From Salmonella enterica subsp. houtenae serovar Houten (GTDB taxonomy: Bacteria; Pseudomonadota; Gammaproteobacteria; Enterobacterales; Enterobacteriaceae), in NCBI GenBank assembly GCA_900478215.1, contig LS483478.1, forward strand, positions 992,001 through 1,056,000: 64,000 bases of DNA, read 5' to 3'. The notes under the pieces were generated by a model, which saw only the letters and a program-made list of their open reading frames with translations, was not told where the DNA came from and did no database searches. The translations under genes and the position numbers were made by a program. Below are positions 26,103-35,562 of the stretch, one piece after another; position 1 is the stretch's first letter, and each line of letters opens with the position of its first letter.

Positions 26103-27504
26103 GCCGCAATCGTTGTACCTGCAACTCTTACTGTTCCTGGGGCTGCCGCTGATTTTGCTGTGGGGGCTGTCGGCGTTTAACAGTTATGTCAATGCGCTAC
26201 AGGCCGCCACGCAGGCTTATGATCGTACGCTGCTCTCCTCGGCGCGAACGGTATCGGAACGGCTGGTGGTGCGCAATAACCATCTGGAAGTTAACGTGCC
26301 GTGGGTGGTGCTGGATAGCTTCGAACTTAATATGAATGATCGACTCTATTACAAAGTCGTAGACCCTTCCGGAAAGGTGATTTCCGGTTATGACGATCTG
26401 CCCGCCATGCCGTCCGCTACGCCCCGCACGCGGCTGTATCCGGCGCTGGCGTGGTTCTATCATACCGAGTATCGCGGCGAGGCGATCCGCGTGGCGCGTT
26501 TGCTACAGCCGGTCAACGAAGGCGGCATTATCGGCATGGCGGAAATTTATGTCGCGGAGACGCTACAATCCCGCCGTTATCTGGCGGGGCAACTGCTGTT
26601 CTCCTCCTGGATCTCACAGGGCCTGCTGGTGTTGCTGACCCTGGTGCTGGTTGGCTGGTTATTACGCCGGATCCTGCGGCCTATGCGCCAACTTTCGTCA
26701 TTAATGGTACGTCGTGAGCCGGGTCTGCTCACGCCGCTGCCGGAACTGCTGCCGTGGTCGGAAACTCGCTTGTTAATCGTGGCGTTCAATCGCTACATTG
26801 ACAGGCTACGCGGTATTCTCTCCCGGCAGGAACGCTTTAGCGCCGATGCTTCTCATCAGTTAAAAACGCCGCTGGCAGTGCTAAAAACGCAGGCGGCGGT
26901 GGCGTTAGCCAGCCAGCACCCCCGTCACTGGTACGAAAGTCTGGAGGCGATGAGCGTAACGCTGGATAGCACCATTCAGCTCACGGAAAGATTGTTGCAA
27001 CTTTCTGCGGTAAAGCATAAAGAGCAGGGCGAGCGGCGTTTTTCACCGGTGAAACTGTACGATATCGTACAGAACGGCTGCTTTACCCGCCTGGCGCAGG
27101 CGCGCAGTAAACATATCGACCTGGGGTATGAAGGCGAACAGGAGGCGATGTGGATCGACGGGGATGAGGTACTGCTTGGCGAACTGTGCGGAAACTTGCT
27201 GGATAATGCGCTGAAATACACGCCTGAGCAAGGAATCGTCACCGCGCGGCTTGAACGGGATGGCAATGCTGTGATGCTGGTTGTCGAAGATAGCGGCCCC
27301 GGTATTGATGATGAAAACATCCATCTGGCGCTACAGCCGTTCCATCGGCTCGATAACGTAGGAAATGTGGCCGGGGCGGGCATTGGTCTGGCTTTGGTCA
27401 ATGATATCGCACGCCTGCACCGTACTCATCCCCATTTTTCCCGTAGCGAAGCGTTGGGTGGGTTATACGTTCGGATACGCTTTTTAAGCCTTGTTCCGCA
27501 GTAA
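26089..27504 (+). CDS. tctE: Sensor histidine kinase of tricarboxylate transport
   Basis: 471 aa from the ATG at 26089 (MKWVKPQSLYLQ), inside the tctD 3' end. Two membrane segments (about 12-30 and 175-195) bound a periplasmic sensor region. The phosphoacceptor is in RFSADASHQLKTPLAVLKTQ, with N box ELCGNLLDNALKYTPEQG and ATP-lid glycines VEDSGPGID and GAGIGLALV. It phosphorylates TctD. Confidence 0.94.
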   Translation: MKWVKPQSLYLQLLLFLGLPLILLWGLSAFNSYVNALQAATQAYDRTLLSSARTVSERLVVRNNHLEVNVPWVVLDSFELNMNDRLYYKVVDPSGKVISGYDDLPAMPSATPRTRLYPALAWFYHTEYRGEAIRVARLLQPVNEGGIIGMAEIYVAETLQSRRYLAGQLLFSSWISQGLLVLLTLVLVGWLLRRILRPMRQLSSLMVRREPGLLTPLPELLPWSETRLLIVAFNRYIDRLRGILSRQERFSADASHQLKTPLAVLKTQAAVALASQHPRHWYESLEAMSVTLDSTIQLTERLLQLSAVKHKEQGERRFSPVKLYDIVQNGCFTRLAQARSKHIDLGYEGEQEAMWIDGDEVLLGELCGNLLDNALKYTPEQGIVTARLERDGNAVMLVVEDSGPGIDDENIHLALQPFHRLDNVGNVAGAGIGLALVNDIARLHRTHPHFSRSEALGGLYVRIRFLSLVPQ

Positions 27505-27557
27505 TGCGCATAAATGTGTCGGCGGTAAAGCATGTTTACAAAAAGTCGCATCTTGAG

Positions 27558-27585
27558 GTGTGACGTTTTAATAAAATGATCATAC
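27558..27585 (+). promoter_or_regulatory. NikR-type operator upstream of nixA
   Basis: GTGTGA (27558-27563) and TCATAC (27580-27585) are separated by exactly 16 bp, one mismatch from the NikR consensus GTATGA-N16-TCATAC. It ends 52 bp before the nixA start codon, where it would block transcription when nickel is plentiful. Spacing and half-site identity are seen directly; NikR control is inferred. Confidence 0.7.
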
Positions 27586-27637
27586 ATTCCCCCTACAAAC
27601 CGTAGCGTTAATTAAAAATTGTAGTGGGTGTAGGGGC

Positions 27638-28651
27638 ATGAGTAATCATACTAAACGACGGGGAATAGCATTAACCGTCTTTCTTGTCGGGGTTAACATC
27701 CTGGCCTGGATTTGGGCGTTCTGTGTTTTTCATCACCATGCAGTCATGCTAAGCGCAGCCTTACTGGCGTATAGTTTTGGGCTGCGTCATGCGGTTGATG
27801 CCGATCATATCGCAGCCATCGATACCGTCACCCGTAAACTGATGCAGCAGGGCAAAACGCCTTTAGGCGTGGGGGCGTTTTTTTCATTAGGTCATTCGAC
27901 CATTGTCGTTCTGGCATGTCTGGCGATTGTTGTGACATCGATGGCATTTCGCGATCGTATTGATATTCTGCATCAATATGGTTCATTAATCGGTACGGCG
28001 GTTTCAGCGTTTTTTCTGCTGGCGATGGCGTTGCTTAACCTGTTTATTTTGTTCAACGTATGGCGGCAATTTCGTTTGGTTACCCGCGGCGAGCCAGTAG
28101 GGGCGCATGACGAGGCGCTACCCGGCGGGCTGATGACGCGTATATTTCAGCGTACGTTTCGTTTGGTCACTTCCAGTTGGCATATGTATTTTGTCGGTTT
28201 TCTGTTTGGTCTGGGATTTGATACCGCAACCGAGGTTGGGTTGCTGGGCATTTCCGCTTCTGCAGCCAACCAGGGGCTATCTCTATGGGCGATGATGATC
28301 TTTCCTGTGCTGTTTACCGCAGGGATGGCGCTGGTGGACTCCCTGGATAACTTTGTCATGGTCGGCGCTTACGGTTGGGCTTTCTCGCATCCATTACGTA
28401 AGCTTTATTATAATATGACCATTACCGCCGCATCCGTCATTGTCGCGCTGGCGATTGGCGGGCTTGAGGCGCTGGGGTTGATGGATGATGCGTTACAGTT
28501 AAGCGGAACATTTTGGCAGACCGTTAGCACGCTTAACGATCATATGGGGAATGTAGGCTTCTGGGTAGTGGGTGCTTTCGTATTATTCTGGCTGCTCTCG
28601 TTGTTGAATTATCGCTGGCGCGGCTATGATAAAATCACCCTCAATACGTGA
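27638..28651 (+). CDS. nixA: NiCoT-family nickel/cobalt permease
   Basis: 337 aa with eight membrane segments. The NiCoT signature HxxxxDH is visible as RHAVDADHIAAID (His51, Asp56, His57), with the further family motifs SLGHSTIV, GLGFDTATE and LVDSLDN. It imports Ni2+ for hydrogenases with high affinity. Monocistronic, behind a NikR-type operator; downstream is a weak hairpin with no long U run. Confidence 0.94.
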   Translation: MSNHTKRRGIALTVFLVGVNILAWIWAFCVFHHHAVMLSAALLAYSFGLRHAVDADHIAAIDTVTRKLMQQGKTPLGVGAFFSLGHSTIVVLACLAIVVTSMAFRDRIDILHQYGSLIGTAVSAFFLLAMALLNLFILFNVWRQFRLVTRGEPVGAHDEALPGGLMTRIFQRTFRLVTSSWHMYFVGFLFGLGFDTATEVGLLGISASAANQGLSLWAMMIFPVLFTAGMALVDSLDNFVMVGAYGWAFSHPLRKLYYNMTITAASVIVALAIGGLEALGLMDDALQLSGTFWQTVSTLNDHMGNVGFWVVGAFVLFWLLSLLNYRWRGYDKITLNT

Positions 28652-28743
28652 TTGATTTATGTAAAAATAGTATTCCGGCAGTGGTGTAACATCATTGCCG
28701 AAGAATCTTATCTCCTGTGAGTATATTCCTCGTGGTAAGTACA

Positions 28744-28857
28744 TTATTTTTCATGCTTACCTTTCATTATCAGTTTTAGCAGTCCGATATAACATACGAT
28801 GCCAAAAATAATAATAACAGTTGTATACCCAAGAATCAGCCAGTCTGCATGTGTCAT
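28744..28857 (-). CDS. Candidate 37-aa small membrane protein
   Basis: A 38-codon frame, ATG at 28857, encoding a single hydrophobic helix (DWLILGYTTVIIIFGIVCYI) with a short basic tail (MKGKHEK). The composition is that of enterobacterial single-pass small proteins. There is no strong Shine-Dalgarno sequence, only CTGGAT at distance. It is antisense to nothing known and sits just 3' of nixA. I do not recognise a family; it could be a chance frame in AT-rich DNA. Confidence 0.35.
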   Translation of the reverse strand: MTHADWLILGYTTVIIIFGIVCYIGLLKLIMKGKHEK

Positions 28858-29238
28858 AATATAATCCAGTTATTAGATATCCCGTATTAAAGCGATCTTT
28901 AAGTCTGCTGTCAGCAACAGTTCAACGCTGTTGACGGTAAGGTATTGTTATACACAAGAGAGTTGTTACTAATAACATATACATTGATTATGGACCTCAC
29001 CCGCCTTTTTCGTAATACCGTAAAGTAAGGCTACACCTTTAATCTACGGTACGCCCGATCAGAAGAGATAAACCGGTGGCTGTAGCCATCATCTGCGCCT
29101 GGTACCGTGTTTATGGTGCAGGTATGAAAGTGTATAACTGCTGTACTCTTTTTAGCACGTTATCTGTAACGTACCGTGTTAATCAATTCCATAAAATCGA
29201 GTATAGTGTAAGTCAATTTCGAGTAATTGTCATTATGA
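28858..29238. other. AT-rich interval with no supported gene
   Basis: Between the nixA end and the decayed mig-14-like segment. It contains one short inverted repeat (CAACAG...CTGTTG, about 28915-28933) and a 92-codon plus-strand frame (29076-29354) with no ribosome site or recognisable motif, which I do not accept as a gene. Confidence 0.4.
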
Positions 29239-29645
29239 TTATATGGATGTTAACTTATTTTTTAAATTCTGATGAAAGTTTTTTATCATTCCATCAAGAT
29301 TTATGGAAAAATCAGGACGTAAAAAACATACCCACGCCCAGGATTTATTTTTAACAAATCGATTTTTCGGTAAAACAGAGAGTGACCACAGACGGTTATA
29401 TTCCCATTCAAGCTCCAGGATGTCGATGGAAAAATTAATCTTCTCTGTTTTTCCTGACAGCAATGCCTGGCGCGGTTAATATTTAGCTGCATTATTTTAT
29501 TGTCTGGAAAAATAAAAATATGAAAGATGTTTGACTTGTATTTACTGGTTACCATGCTAATTGTTGATGTTATAGTGAAGGGGGTAATATTAACGTATTG
29601 ATAATAGTATGAGTGAAAGCAACGGTTTACTTCCGCGCTTTTCAC
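29239..29645 (-). pseudogene. Degenerate coding remnant in the mig-14 position
   Basis: Two overlapping minus-strand frames read as successive parts of one protein broken by a frameshift. One supplies NITPFTITSTISMVTSKYKSN..., and the other the continuation SGKTEKINFSIDILELEWEYNRLW. In S. Typhimurium mig-14 (a PhoP-regulated antimicrobial-peptide resistance gene) occupies the interval between virK and nixA. The last stretch, with an aromatic-rich W-E-Y-x-R-x-W segment near the C-terminus, is compatible with a Mig-14-type end. This is a weak, memory-based match; what is certain is that no intact 300-aa gene is present. Confidence 0.35.
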
Positions 29646-29755
29646 TCAAAAGTCATTTTATATTTAACTTTTCAGTAGTCATGGAAGTGAGTGACAGATT
29701 TCAGAGAAAGTCACTGAACGGCGGCTGGTTCTGCAAATCGATACCTGAAATAGTC

Positions 29756-30691
29756 CTAACAGGAGAGGCTTTTAACCTCTTGTACTATTGTATCCAGGAT
29801 ATGATAGCGGTTCCGATACTCTGCGCGTTTTTTACTGGGGATACTTTCAGGCGCTTTACGCATCACCTGTGATGGCAGATGGTATAAAGCTCCTTTCTTC
29901 ACGCCGCTTAACGATTCCCAGAATTCACTATAGCTGGCTACGAAGGTTTTTTTCTTCTGGAATAAGTATCTGAGTTGGCGATAAACATGATTGTTTTCAC
30001 TTACCGCGTAAATCTCCGCCACATTACAGGCTTGAATAAGTGTTGCAAATGCTTCGTACAGCATCCTTTTAGGAAAGAGCCCATAACAATCTTTGGTGGC
30101 GTTACGTATGACTTGTGGACCAACATCTTTACTGGGGCCTTGTAACCCGGCAACCAGCGCTATTTGCTTTCCTTCATAGTGGATAAAGGAAAATGATAAA
30201 CGCGCCAGCGGCGTATCATTAAAGCACAGCGTTAATGTCAGCTCACCTTCTCTGTCATAGCCACAGGGGCCGCAGTAGATATCCACCTGAGCATTATTTT
30301 TTCCTTCCAGGCGAGCGAGCAAGGTTTGCTTCTCGGACAACAGGATTTTTTTAATTTTATTTTCCGCAAAGGACTGAACGAACCGGTAGTGCTCCAGAAT
30401 AGCTTTTGCCCGGCTACGTATGCTAAGCCCGGTATATAAATAAGGCCGCTGGATTTTTGCTGGCAGCAGCGGACGGTGAGTTATCAGTGTTCTGGGCTGG
30501 TTCAGATTGCATAATTCATTGAAGTATTTAAGTGTTGTTACGGGGTTTATAAGGCAACGTAATACAAATTTATAACGAAACTTACGCTCTCCCCAGCGTT
30601 TATGCTGATAAGGCGTCTGCGCCATGACCTCTTTTAACATTAATAATGGATTGTATCTTTCCATATCCATATCACTTTGATGCATCGTCAT
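29756..30691 (-). CDS. virK: VirK/YbjX family protein (DUF535)
   Basis: 311 aa. DUF535 features are visible, including the conserved segments GLQGPSKDVGPQVIRNATKDCYGLFPKRML and AVSENNHVY. VirK of Salmonella is PhoP-controlled and contributes to antimicrobial-peptide resistance and late infection (established). Its biochemical activity is unknown. It is divergent from pipB2. Confidence 0.92.
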   Translation of the reverse strand: MTMHQSDMDMERYNPLLMLKEVMAQTPYQHKRWGERKFRYKFVLRCLINPVTTLKYFNELCNLNQPRTLITHRPLLPAKIQRPYLYTGLSIRSRAKAILEHYRFVQSFAENKIKKILLSEKQTLLARLEGKNNAQVDIYCGPCGYDREGELTLTLCFNDTPLARLSFSFIHYEGKQIALVAGLQGPSKDVGPQVIRNATKDCYGLFPKRMLYEAFATLIQACNVAEIYAVSENNHVYRQLRYLFQKKKTFVASYSEFWESLSGVKKGALYHLPSQVMRKAPESIPSKKRAEYRNRYHILDTIVQEVKSLSC

Positions 30692-31128
30692 ACTACGACC
30701 CTGTTACTTAATAAACTCATCACCGAAACAGTAGCCTGAGCAAGTTAAACGTAAAGGCAACGAAGAAGGTTCGTACAGACGATATGGTTAAACCGTTTAT
30801 CAATGGTAGCGGTAAAACGCATTAATCATCCTTTTTATAGGGGCGGGTTTAAGGAGGGGGAGTCATAAGCTGAGTATTAAAACGAATATTGTGTTCATTA
30901 TTTAAAATGAAGTTATAATCCGGTGTATTTATTTTAATGTTATTATATAATCCCGATAAAATGGATAGGGATAGTTTATTCAGAAAGTATGCGATGTTAG
31001 CCAGACCGTATCGTGTCGCGATGTGTTATTCTGTAACCAGAAGAAAAGGGGATATTCACCTTATCTCTAAATGAAAAATTTTATGATGAACTTTATCATA
31101 TGGCGCTGCTATCTTCTGGAGAAAGATT
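30692..31128. promoter_or_regulatory. Divergent virK / pipB2 control region
   Basis: 437 bp of AT-rich DNA carrying both promoters. PhoP should act on virK and SsrB on pipB2. I see PhoP-like half sites (GTTTA near 30789) but no correctly spaced pair, and no gene. Confidence 0.4.
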
Positions 31129-32184
31129 ATGGAACGTTCGTCCGATAATCTGGCTGGTATGACTGCATCTGCTTTTGGGGCGGGAACTTATACCGCTATG
31201 CGGCATGCAACCTCTACCCGAGGTATTTTGGAGTTTCTCATTAACCTTTTTACCTGTGGAGGGGTTCATCGGAGAAATGAAAAACATTATCAAGAATTGA
31301 TAGAAGCTATGGCTGAGACATTGAAAAATTCAATGTCTGATAGAAGAAATGCTCTGTTGCCAGAAAATATTATATTAGATAATGTTGATGGAGCTCGTAT
31401 CGAATTTAGTCTTCCTGGCGCTAATAACGAAACCGGACAGGTTATTGTACGTGTCAGTAAAGGCGGAAATTCTGAGTCGAAAGAAATTCCGCGGCACGCT
31501 TTTGAAAAAGTCTGTCGTGCTTTGCTATTCAGATGCGAGTTTTCACTCCCTCAGGATCCTATTATCTTAACTGCCCAGGGCGGAATGTATCTCAAAGACG
31601 CGGTTCTTACCGGAGTAAATCTGACGCTGGAAGATTTATCCTATGCAGACCTGAGAGGCGCGAAATTAGATGATGCTGTGTTGTTTATGGCGGATTGTAA
31701 AGGTGCAAATTTTAAGGGAGCAACTCTATCGGGGGCATCGTTAGGCAATAGTGATTTAACGGACGCCTGTTTGGAAGATGCTATTATGTATAGCGCTAAC
31801 CTTGATTATGCCAATATTACGGGCGCAAATTTACAACGCGCAAGCCTGTTAACCTGTAGTATGATGGGATGTAATCTCTGCGGAGCGAATATGGAACATG
31901 CCAATGCTTCAGGCGCAATACTTACTGGTGCTAATATGACTGATGCGATATTAAAAAATACTAATATGATGGCCGCTAGTATGGACGACGCCATCTTAAC
32001 TCGGGCTAATCTGCAAAAGGCTAATTTAACGTCTGCTAGTCTTAAAGGGGCTGATTTGTATCAGGCTGATTTAAAAAATACCCATCTTAAAGATTGTACG
32101 CTAACCTCTTCATGTACCGAAGAGGCCAGAATGTCTACAAGTACACAAACACTTTTTAACGAATTTTATTGCGATGACGTTTAG
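31129..32184 (+). CDS. pipB2: SPI-2 type III effector PipB2
   Basis: 351 aa. The N-terminal 140 residues form the secretion/globular part. Tandem pentapeptide repeats of the A(D/N)LxX type run from about 155 to 320 (ADLRGAKLDDA, ANFKGATLSGA, ANLQKANLTSA...). The C-terminal LFNEFY matches the motif that recruits kinesin-1. PipB2 is injected from the Salmonella vacuole, extends Sif tubules and moves late endosomes to the periphery. AT-rich, as expected of an acquired SsrB-regulated gene. Confidence 0.96.
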   Translation: MERSSDNLAGMTASAFGAGTYTAMRHATSTRGILEFLINLFTCGGVHRRNEKHYQELIEAMAETLKNSMSDRRNALLPENIILDNVDGARIEFSLPGANNETGQVIVRVSKGGNSESKEIPRHAFEKVCRALLFRCEFSLPQDPIILTAQGGMYLKDAVLTGVNLTLEDLSYADLRGAKLDDAVLFMADCKGANFKGATLSGASLGNSDLTDACLEDAIMYSANLDYANITGANLQRASLLTCSMMGCNLCGANMEHANASGAILTGANMTDAILKNTNMMAASMDDAILTRANLQKANLTSASLKGADLYQADLKNTHLKDCTLTSSCTEEARMSTSTQTLFNEFYCDDV

Positions 32185-32416
32185 CTATTTTTAAAGTTAA
32201 TCTGATCTAAAGAAAGAGTAAGGATAAACAACTGAATAAGGTCCAGCCAGTATTAGCAACAACCACTTTCGTTGCAGAATAGTGGCTGAGAGTAAATTAT
32301 TTACCGTATCTTTTATTATTACAGGAGTATGCGACGACCCAGATATCCGAATAGCTATTTCTATTTTTTCAAGTAAAGTTTTCGACTAAAACGAATTATT
32401 TGAAAAGGAAAACGTT

Positions 32417-32728
32417 ATGCCTGGATGTAACAATTTATGTTCATGCGTTTCCACCCCGACGCCTCCCGAGCCTAAGGAACAATCTGGGCAAAAGTGGATA
32501 GTGTTAAAAGACTATTGTGTTACATGTACTAGTCAGGAAGACATTCGCCCCCTTAAAGGGGGTGAACCAAAGGAAAAAATGTCAGCTAAAGAGCTAGTTA
32601 TGGCACGACGACTTTTGAAGGATATGGGGATAACAAAAAATCCCTGGCAAGACTCGACAGTAAAACCCAATAACTGTGGGCTGCCATTTTTCCCGGTAGG
32701 ATCTGGAGAACGAGAAAGCGATGTTTGA
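32417..32728 (+). CDS. Small Cys-rich protein of unknown function next to pipB2
   Basis: 103 aa from the ATG at 32417, with AAAGGA upstream. Seven cysteines occur in about 90 residues, most in the N-terminal half (GCNNLCSCVS, DYCVTCTS). There is no signal peptide and no membrane segment. It is AT-rich, in the same direction as pipB2 and 230 bp downstream, so it may share its regulation. I recognise no family. A clear terminator follows 100 bp later. Confidence 0.7.
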   Translation: MPGCNNLCSCVSTPTPPEPKEQSGQKWIVLKDYCVTCTSQEDIRPLKGGEPKEKMSAKELVMARRLLKDMGITKNPWQDSTVKPNNCGLPFFPVGSGERESDV

Positions 32729-32825
32729 TGGTTACTATACGCAATATAAAGGGATTTTGTGGGGTAACCACGCTATTATCATAGTGCTCTGTCCGTATAC
32801 AGACTGACGGTTTTCTGTCTGCAAA

Positions 32826-32860
32826 GCGCCTGATAAATATCATCAGGCGTTTTGTATTTT
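32826..32860 (+). terminator. Rho-independent terminator after the Cys-rich gene
   Basis: CGCCTGAT and ATCAGGCG form an 8-bp stem (32827-32849) followed by TTTTGTATTTT. It ends the pipB2-downstream unit. Confidence 0.8.
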
Positions 32861-33233
32861 GGAGCCAACATAACTATTCATCGACATATATCGAATGATT
32901 ACCGTAGTGTCCGATCCCGCCATTACATCAGACGAAGAGTCTCTGGCAAAATGTAAGAACGGTTCGCCGTCGGCAGGGAAACGTCGGTGGACTCTGAACC
33001 GCGCTATACCATCTTACCTGGTTGTTTCTTTGTTGTGATTAAATATTTGAAAAATAATGCCATTTACTCTATTTCTGTTTTGTAAAACCTCCGTTCAGTA
33101 GGGCGCATTCTGCTACCCCTTGCCAGCTTTACTGACGACGCTGAGCCCAGACAGAAAGTCATATTGCAAAATCCCGTTTATGTTTTCTTATAACCAGATT
33201 TTTGCGGTTGAAAGATTGCCTTTTTCTTTATTG
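32861..33233. other. Intergenic DNA before iroN
   Basis: About 370 bp between the terminator and the iroN Fur box. I see no ORF with a ribosome site and no RNA structure I can name. Confidence 0.4.
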
Positions 33234-33252
33234 AATGATAATAATTATCATT
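33234..33252 (+). promoter_or_regulatory. Fur box of iroN
   Basis: A perfect 19-bp palindrome, AATGATAATAATTATCATT, with a second GATAATTATT unit just downstream. This is a near-ideal Fur operator, 95 bp upstream of the iroN start codon. Confidence 0.85.
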
Positions 33253-33346
33253 AGCAAGTGATAATTATTACTATATAGTCGTAACCTGGCAAGGATGTGA
33301 GCTTGAGGGCAACAGCGCTACTTTAGACATTATTTAGGGAATGGGT

Positions 33347-35521
33347 ATGAGAGTTAATAAGTTCCTCTGGTTAATAACCGTGGCTTCTACAGGGGTTAAT
33401 GGTCCATTATCAGCAGCAGAATCTACTGACGACAACGGCGAAACTATGGTGGTGGAAGCCACCGCCGAGCAAGTATTAAAGCAACAGCCAGGCGTTTCGA
33501 TTATTACTCGCGACGATATTCAGAAAAATCCTCCCGTTAACGATCTCGCCGATATTATTCGTAAGATGCCGGGGGTTAATCTTACCGGTAATAGCGCCTC
33601 GGGGACGCGCGGAAATAACCGACAAATTGATATTCGTGGTATGGGGCCGGAAAATACCTTAGTACTGATTGACGGCATGCCGGTGACGTCGCGAAATTCG
33701 GTACGCTATAGCTGGCGTGGAGAACGCGACACCCGTGGCGATACGAACTGGGTGCCGCCGGAGATGGTGGAACGTATTGAAGTGATCCGCGGGCCCGCCG
33801 CCGCGCGCTATGGCTCCGGTGCCGCAGGCGGGGTGGTGAACATCATCACCAAACGTCCGACTAACGACTGGCACGGCTCGCTGTCGCTCTATACCAACCA
33901 GCCGGAAAGCAGCAAAGAGGGCGACACCCGGCGTGGTAACTTCAGCCTTAGCGGCCCGTTGGCTGGCGATACGTTGACGATGCGCCTGTACGGTAATCTC
34001 AACAGAACCGACGCCGATAGGTGGGATATTAACTCCTCCGCCGGTACCAAAAATGCCGCCGGACGGGAGGGGGTCACCAATAAAGATATTAATAGCGTCT
34101 TCTCATGGAAAATGACCCCGCAGCAAATCCTTGATTTTGAAGCGGGATACAGTCGGCAGGGGAATATCTATGCTGGCGATACGCAAAACAGTACTTCAAA
34201 CGCGGTCACCAAAAGTCTGGCGCAGTCCGGGCGGGAGACCAATCGCCTGTACCGGCAGAATTACGGTCTAACTCATAACGGCATCTGGGACTGGGGGCAA
34301 AGCCGCCTTGGGTTCTACTATGAAAAAACCGATAATACCCGCATGAATGAGGGGCTCTCCGGCGGCGGCGAGGGGCGTATTACCAACGACCAGACGTTCA
34401 CCACTAACCGCCTGACCTCGTATCGCACCAGCGGCGAGGTGAATGTCCCCATGATATGGCTATTTGATCAAACGCTCACCGTCGGCGCGGAGTGGAACCG
34501 CGATGAGCTGAACGATCCTTCCTCTACCAGTCTGACGGTTAAGGATAACAATATCGCCGGGATTTCCGGTTCGGCGGCTAACCGTAGCAGCAAAAATAAA
34601 TCGGAAATCAGTGCGCTGTACGTTGAAGATAATATCGAGCCCATGGCCGGTACCAATATTATTCCAGGCCTGCGTTTTGACTATTTGAGCGAATCCGGTA
34701 GTAATTTTAGTCCCAGTCTTAACCTTTCTCAGGCGTTAGGTGAATACGTCAAGGTGAAAGCAGGTATTGCCCGGGCCTTTAAAGCACCGAACTTGTATCA
34801 GACCAGTGAGGGGTATTTACTCTATTCGAAAGGCAACGGTTGTCCAAAAGATATTACGTCGGGCGGCTGCTACCTGGTCGGTAATAAGAACCTCGATCCT
34901 GAAATTAGCATCAATAAAGAGATTGGGCTGGAATTTACCGTAGACGATTACCACGCAAGCGTAACGTATTTCCGTAACGATTATCAGAACAAGATTGTCG
35001 CGGGTGATAAGATTATTGGCAAAAGCGCATCTGGCGCTTATGTACTGCAGTGGCAGAACGGCGGTAAAGCGCTGATTGAAGGTATTGAGGCCAGCATGGC
35101 TGTTCCGCTGATGCCGGACCGTCTGAGCTGGAATACCAATGCGACTTATATGATCACTTCTGAGCAAAAAGATACCGGCAATCCCTTATCAATAATCCCG
35201 AAATATACGGTGAATACACTCCTCGACTGGACTATCACCAGTGCGCTCTCCGCTAACGTCAACTGGACGCTATACGGCAAGCAAAAACCGCGAACACATG
35301 CGGAGTCGCGCAGTGAAGAGACCAAAGGATTGTCCGGGAAAGCGCTGGGGGCTTACTCACTGGTCGGTGCCAACGTTAACTACGATATCAACAAGAACCT
35401 GCGTCTTAATGTCGGTATCAGCAATATCTTCGATAAACAGATCTATCGCTCCGCCGAAGGGGCAAATACCTATAACGAACCTGGGCGGGCTTATTATGCC
35501 GGAGTGACGGCCTCGTTTTGA
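33347..35521 (+). CDS. iroN: TonB-dependent salmochelin/catecholate receptor
   Basis: 724 aa from MRVNKFLW (33347); an ATG two codons earlier is in frame but less likely. The signal peptide ends near PLSAAES, followed by a TonB box-like region (ETMVVEATAEQVLK), a plug domain (to about 165) with the NIITKRPT end, and a 22-strand beta barrel ending in the outer-membrane signature ...YAGVTASF. It imports ferric salmochelin, enterobactin and dihydroxybenzoate conjugates. It is divergent in function from, and convergent in direction with, iroEDCB. Confidence 0.97.
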   Translation: MRVNKFLWLITVASTGVNGPLSAAESTDDNGETMVVEATAEQVLKQQPGVSIITRDDIQKNPPVNDLADIIRKMPGVNLTGNSASGTRGNNRQIDIRGMGPENTLVLIDGMPVTSRNSVRYSWRGERDTRGDTNWVPPEMVERIEVIRGPAAARYGSGAAGGVVNIITKRPTNDWHGSLSLYTNQPESSKEGDTRRGNFSLSGPLAGDTLTMRLYGNLNRTDADRWDINSSAGTKNAAGREGVTNKDINSVFSWKMTPQQILDFEAGYSRQGNIYAGDTQNSTSNAVTKSLAQSGRETNRLYRQNYGLTHNGIWDWGQSRLGFYYEKTDNTRMNEGLSGGGEGRITNDQTFTTNRLTSYRTSGEVNVPMIWLFDQTLTVGAEWNRDELNDPSSTSLTVKDNNIAGISGSAANRSSKNKSEISALYVEDNIEPMAGTNIIPGLRFDYLSESGSNFSPSLNLSQALGEYVKVKAGIARAFKAPNLYQTSEGYLLYSKGNGCPKDITSGGCYLVGNKNLDPEISINKEIGLEFTVDDYHASVTYFRNDYQNKIVAGDKIIGKSASGAYVLQWQNGGKALIEGIEASMAVPLMPDRLSWNTNATYMITSEQKDTGNPLSIIPKYTVNTLLDWTITSALSANVNWTLYGKQKPRTHAESRSEETKGLSGKALGAYSLVGANVNYDINKNLRLNVGISNIFDKQIYRSAEGANTYNEPGRAYYAGVTASF

Positions 35522-35527
35522 TAGGTT

Positions 35528-35548
35528 ATGCCCGCCGTTGGCGGGCAT
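35528..35548. terminator. Hairpin between convergent iroN and iroE
   Basis: ATGCCCGC and GCGGGCAT form an 8-bp GC-rich stem with a 5-base loop in the 41-bp gap. It is a likely bidirectional terminator; neither strand has a long U run. Confidence 0.5.
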
Positions 35549-35562
35549 ATTCTGGCGATGGG

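Noticed and set aside
29076..29354. A 92-codon plus-strand frame between nixA and virK
   Set aside because: No ribosome site and no motif; it overlaps the degenerate minus-strand remnant, so it is probably random.
30692..31128. Search for a PhoP box before virK
   Set aside because: Half sites are present but not with the 11-bp repeat spacing of the known PhoP box.
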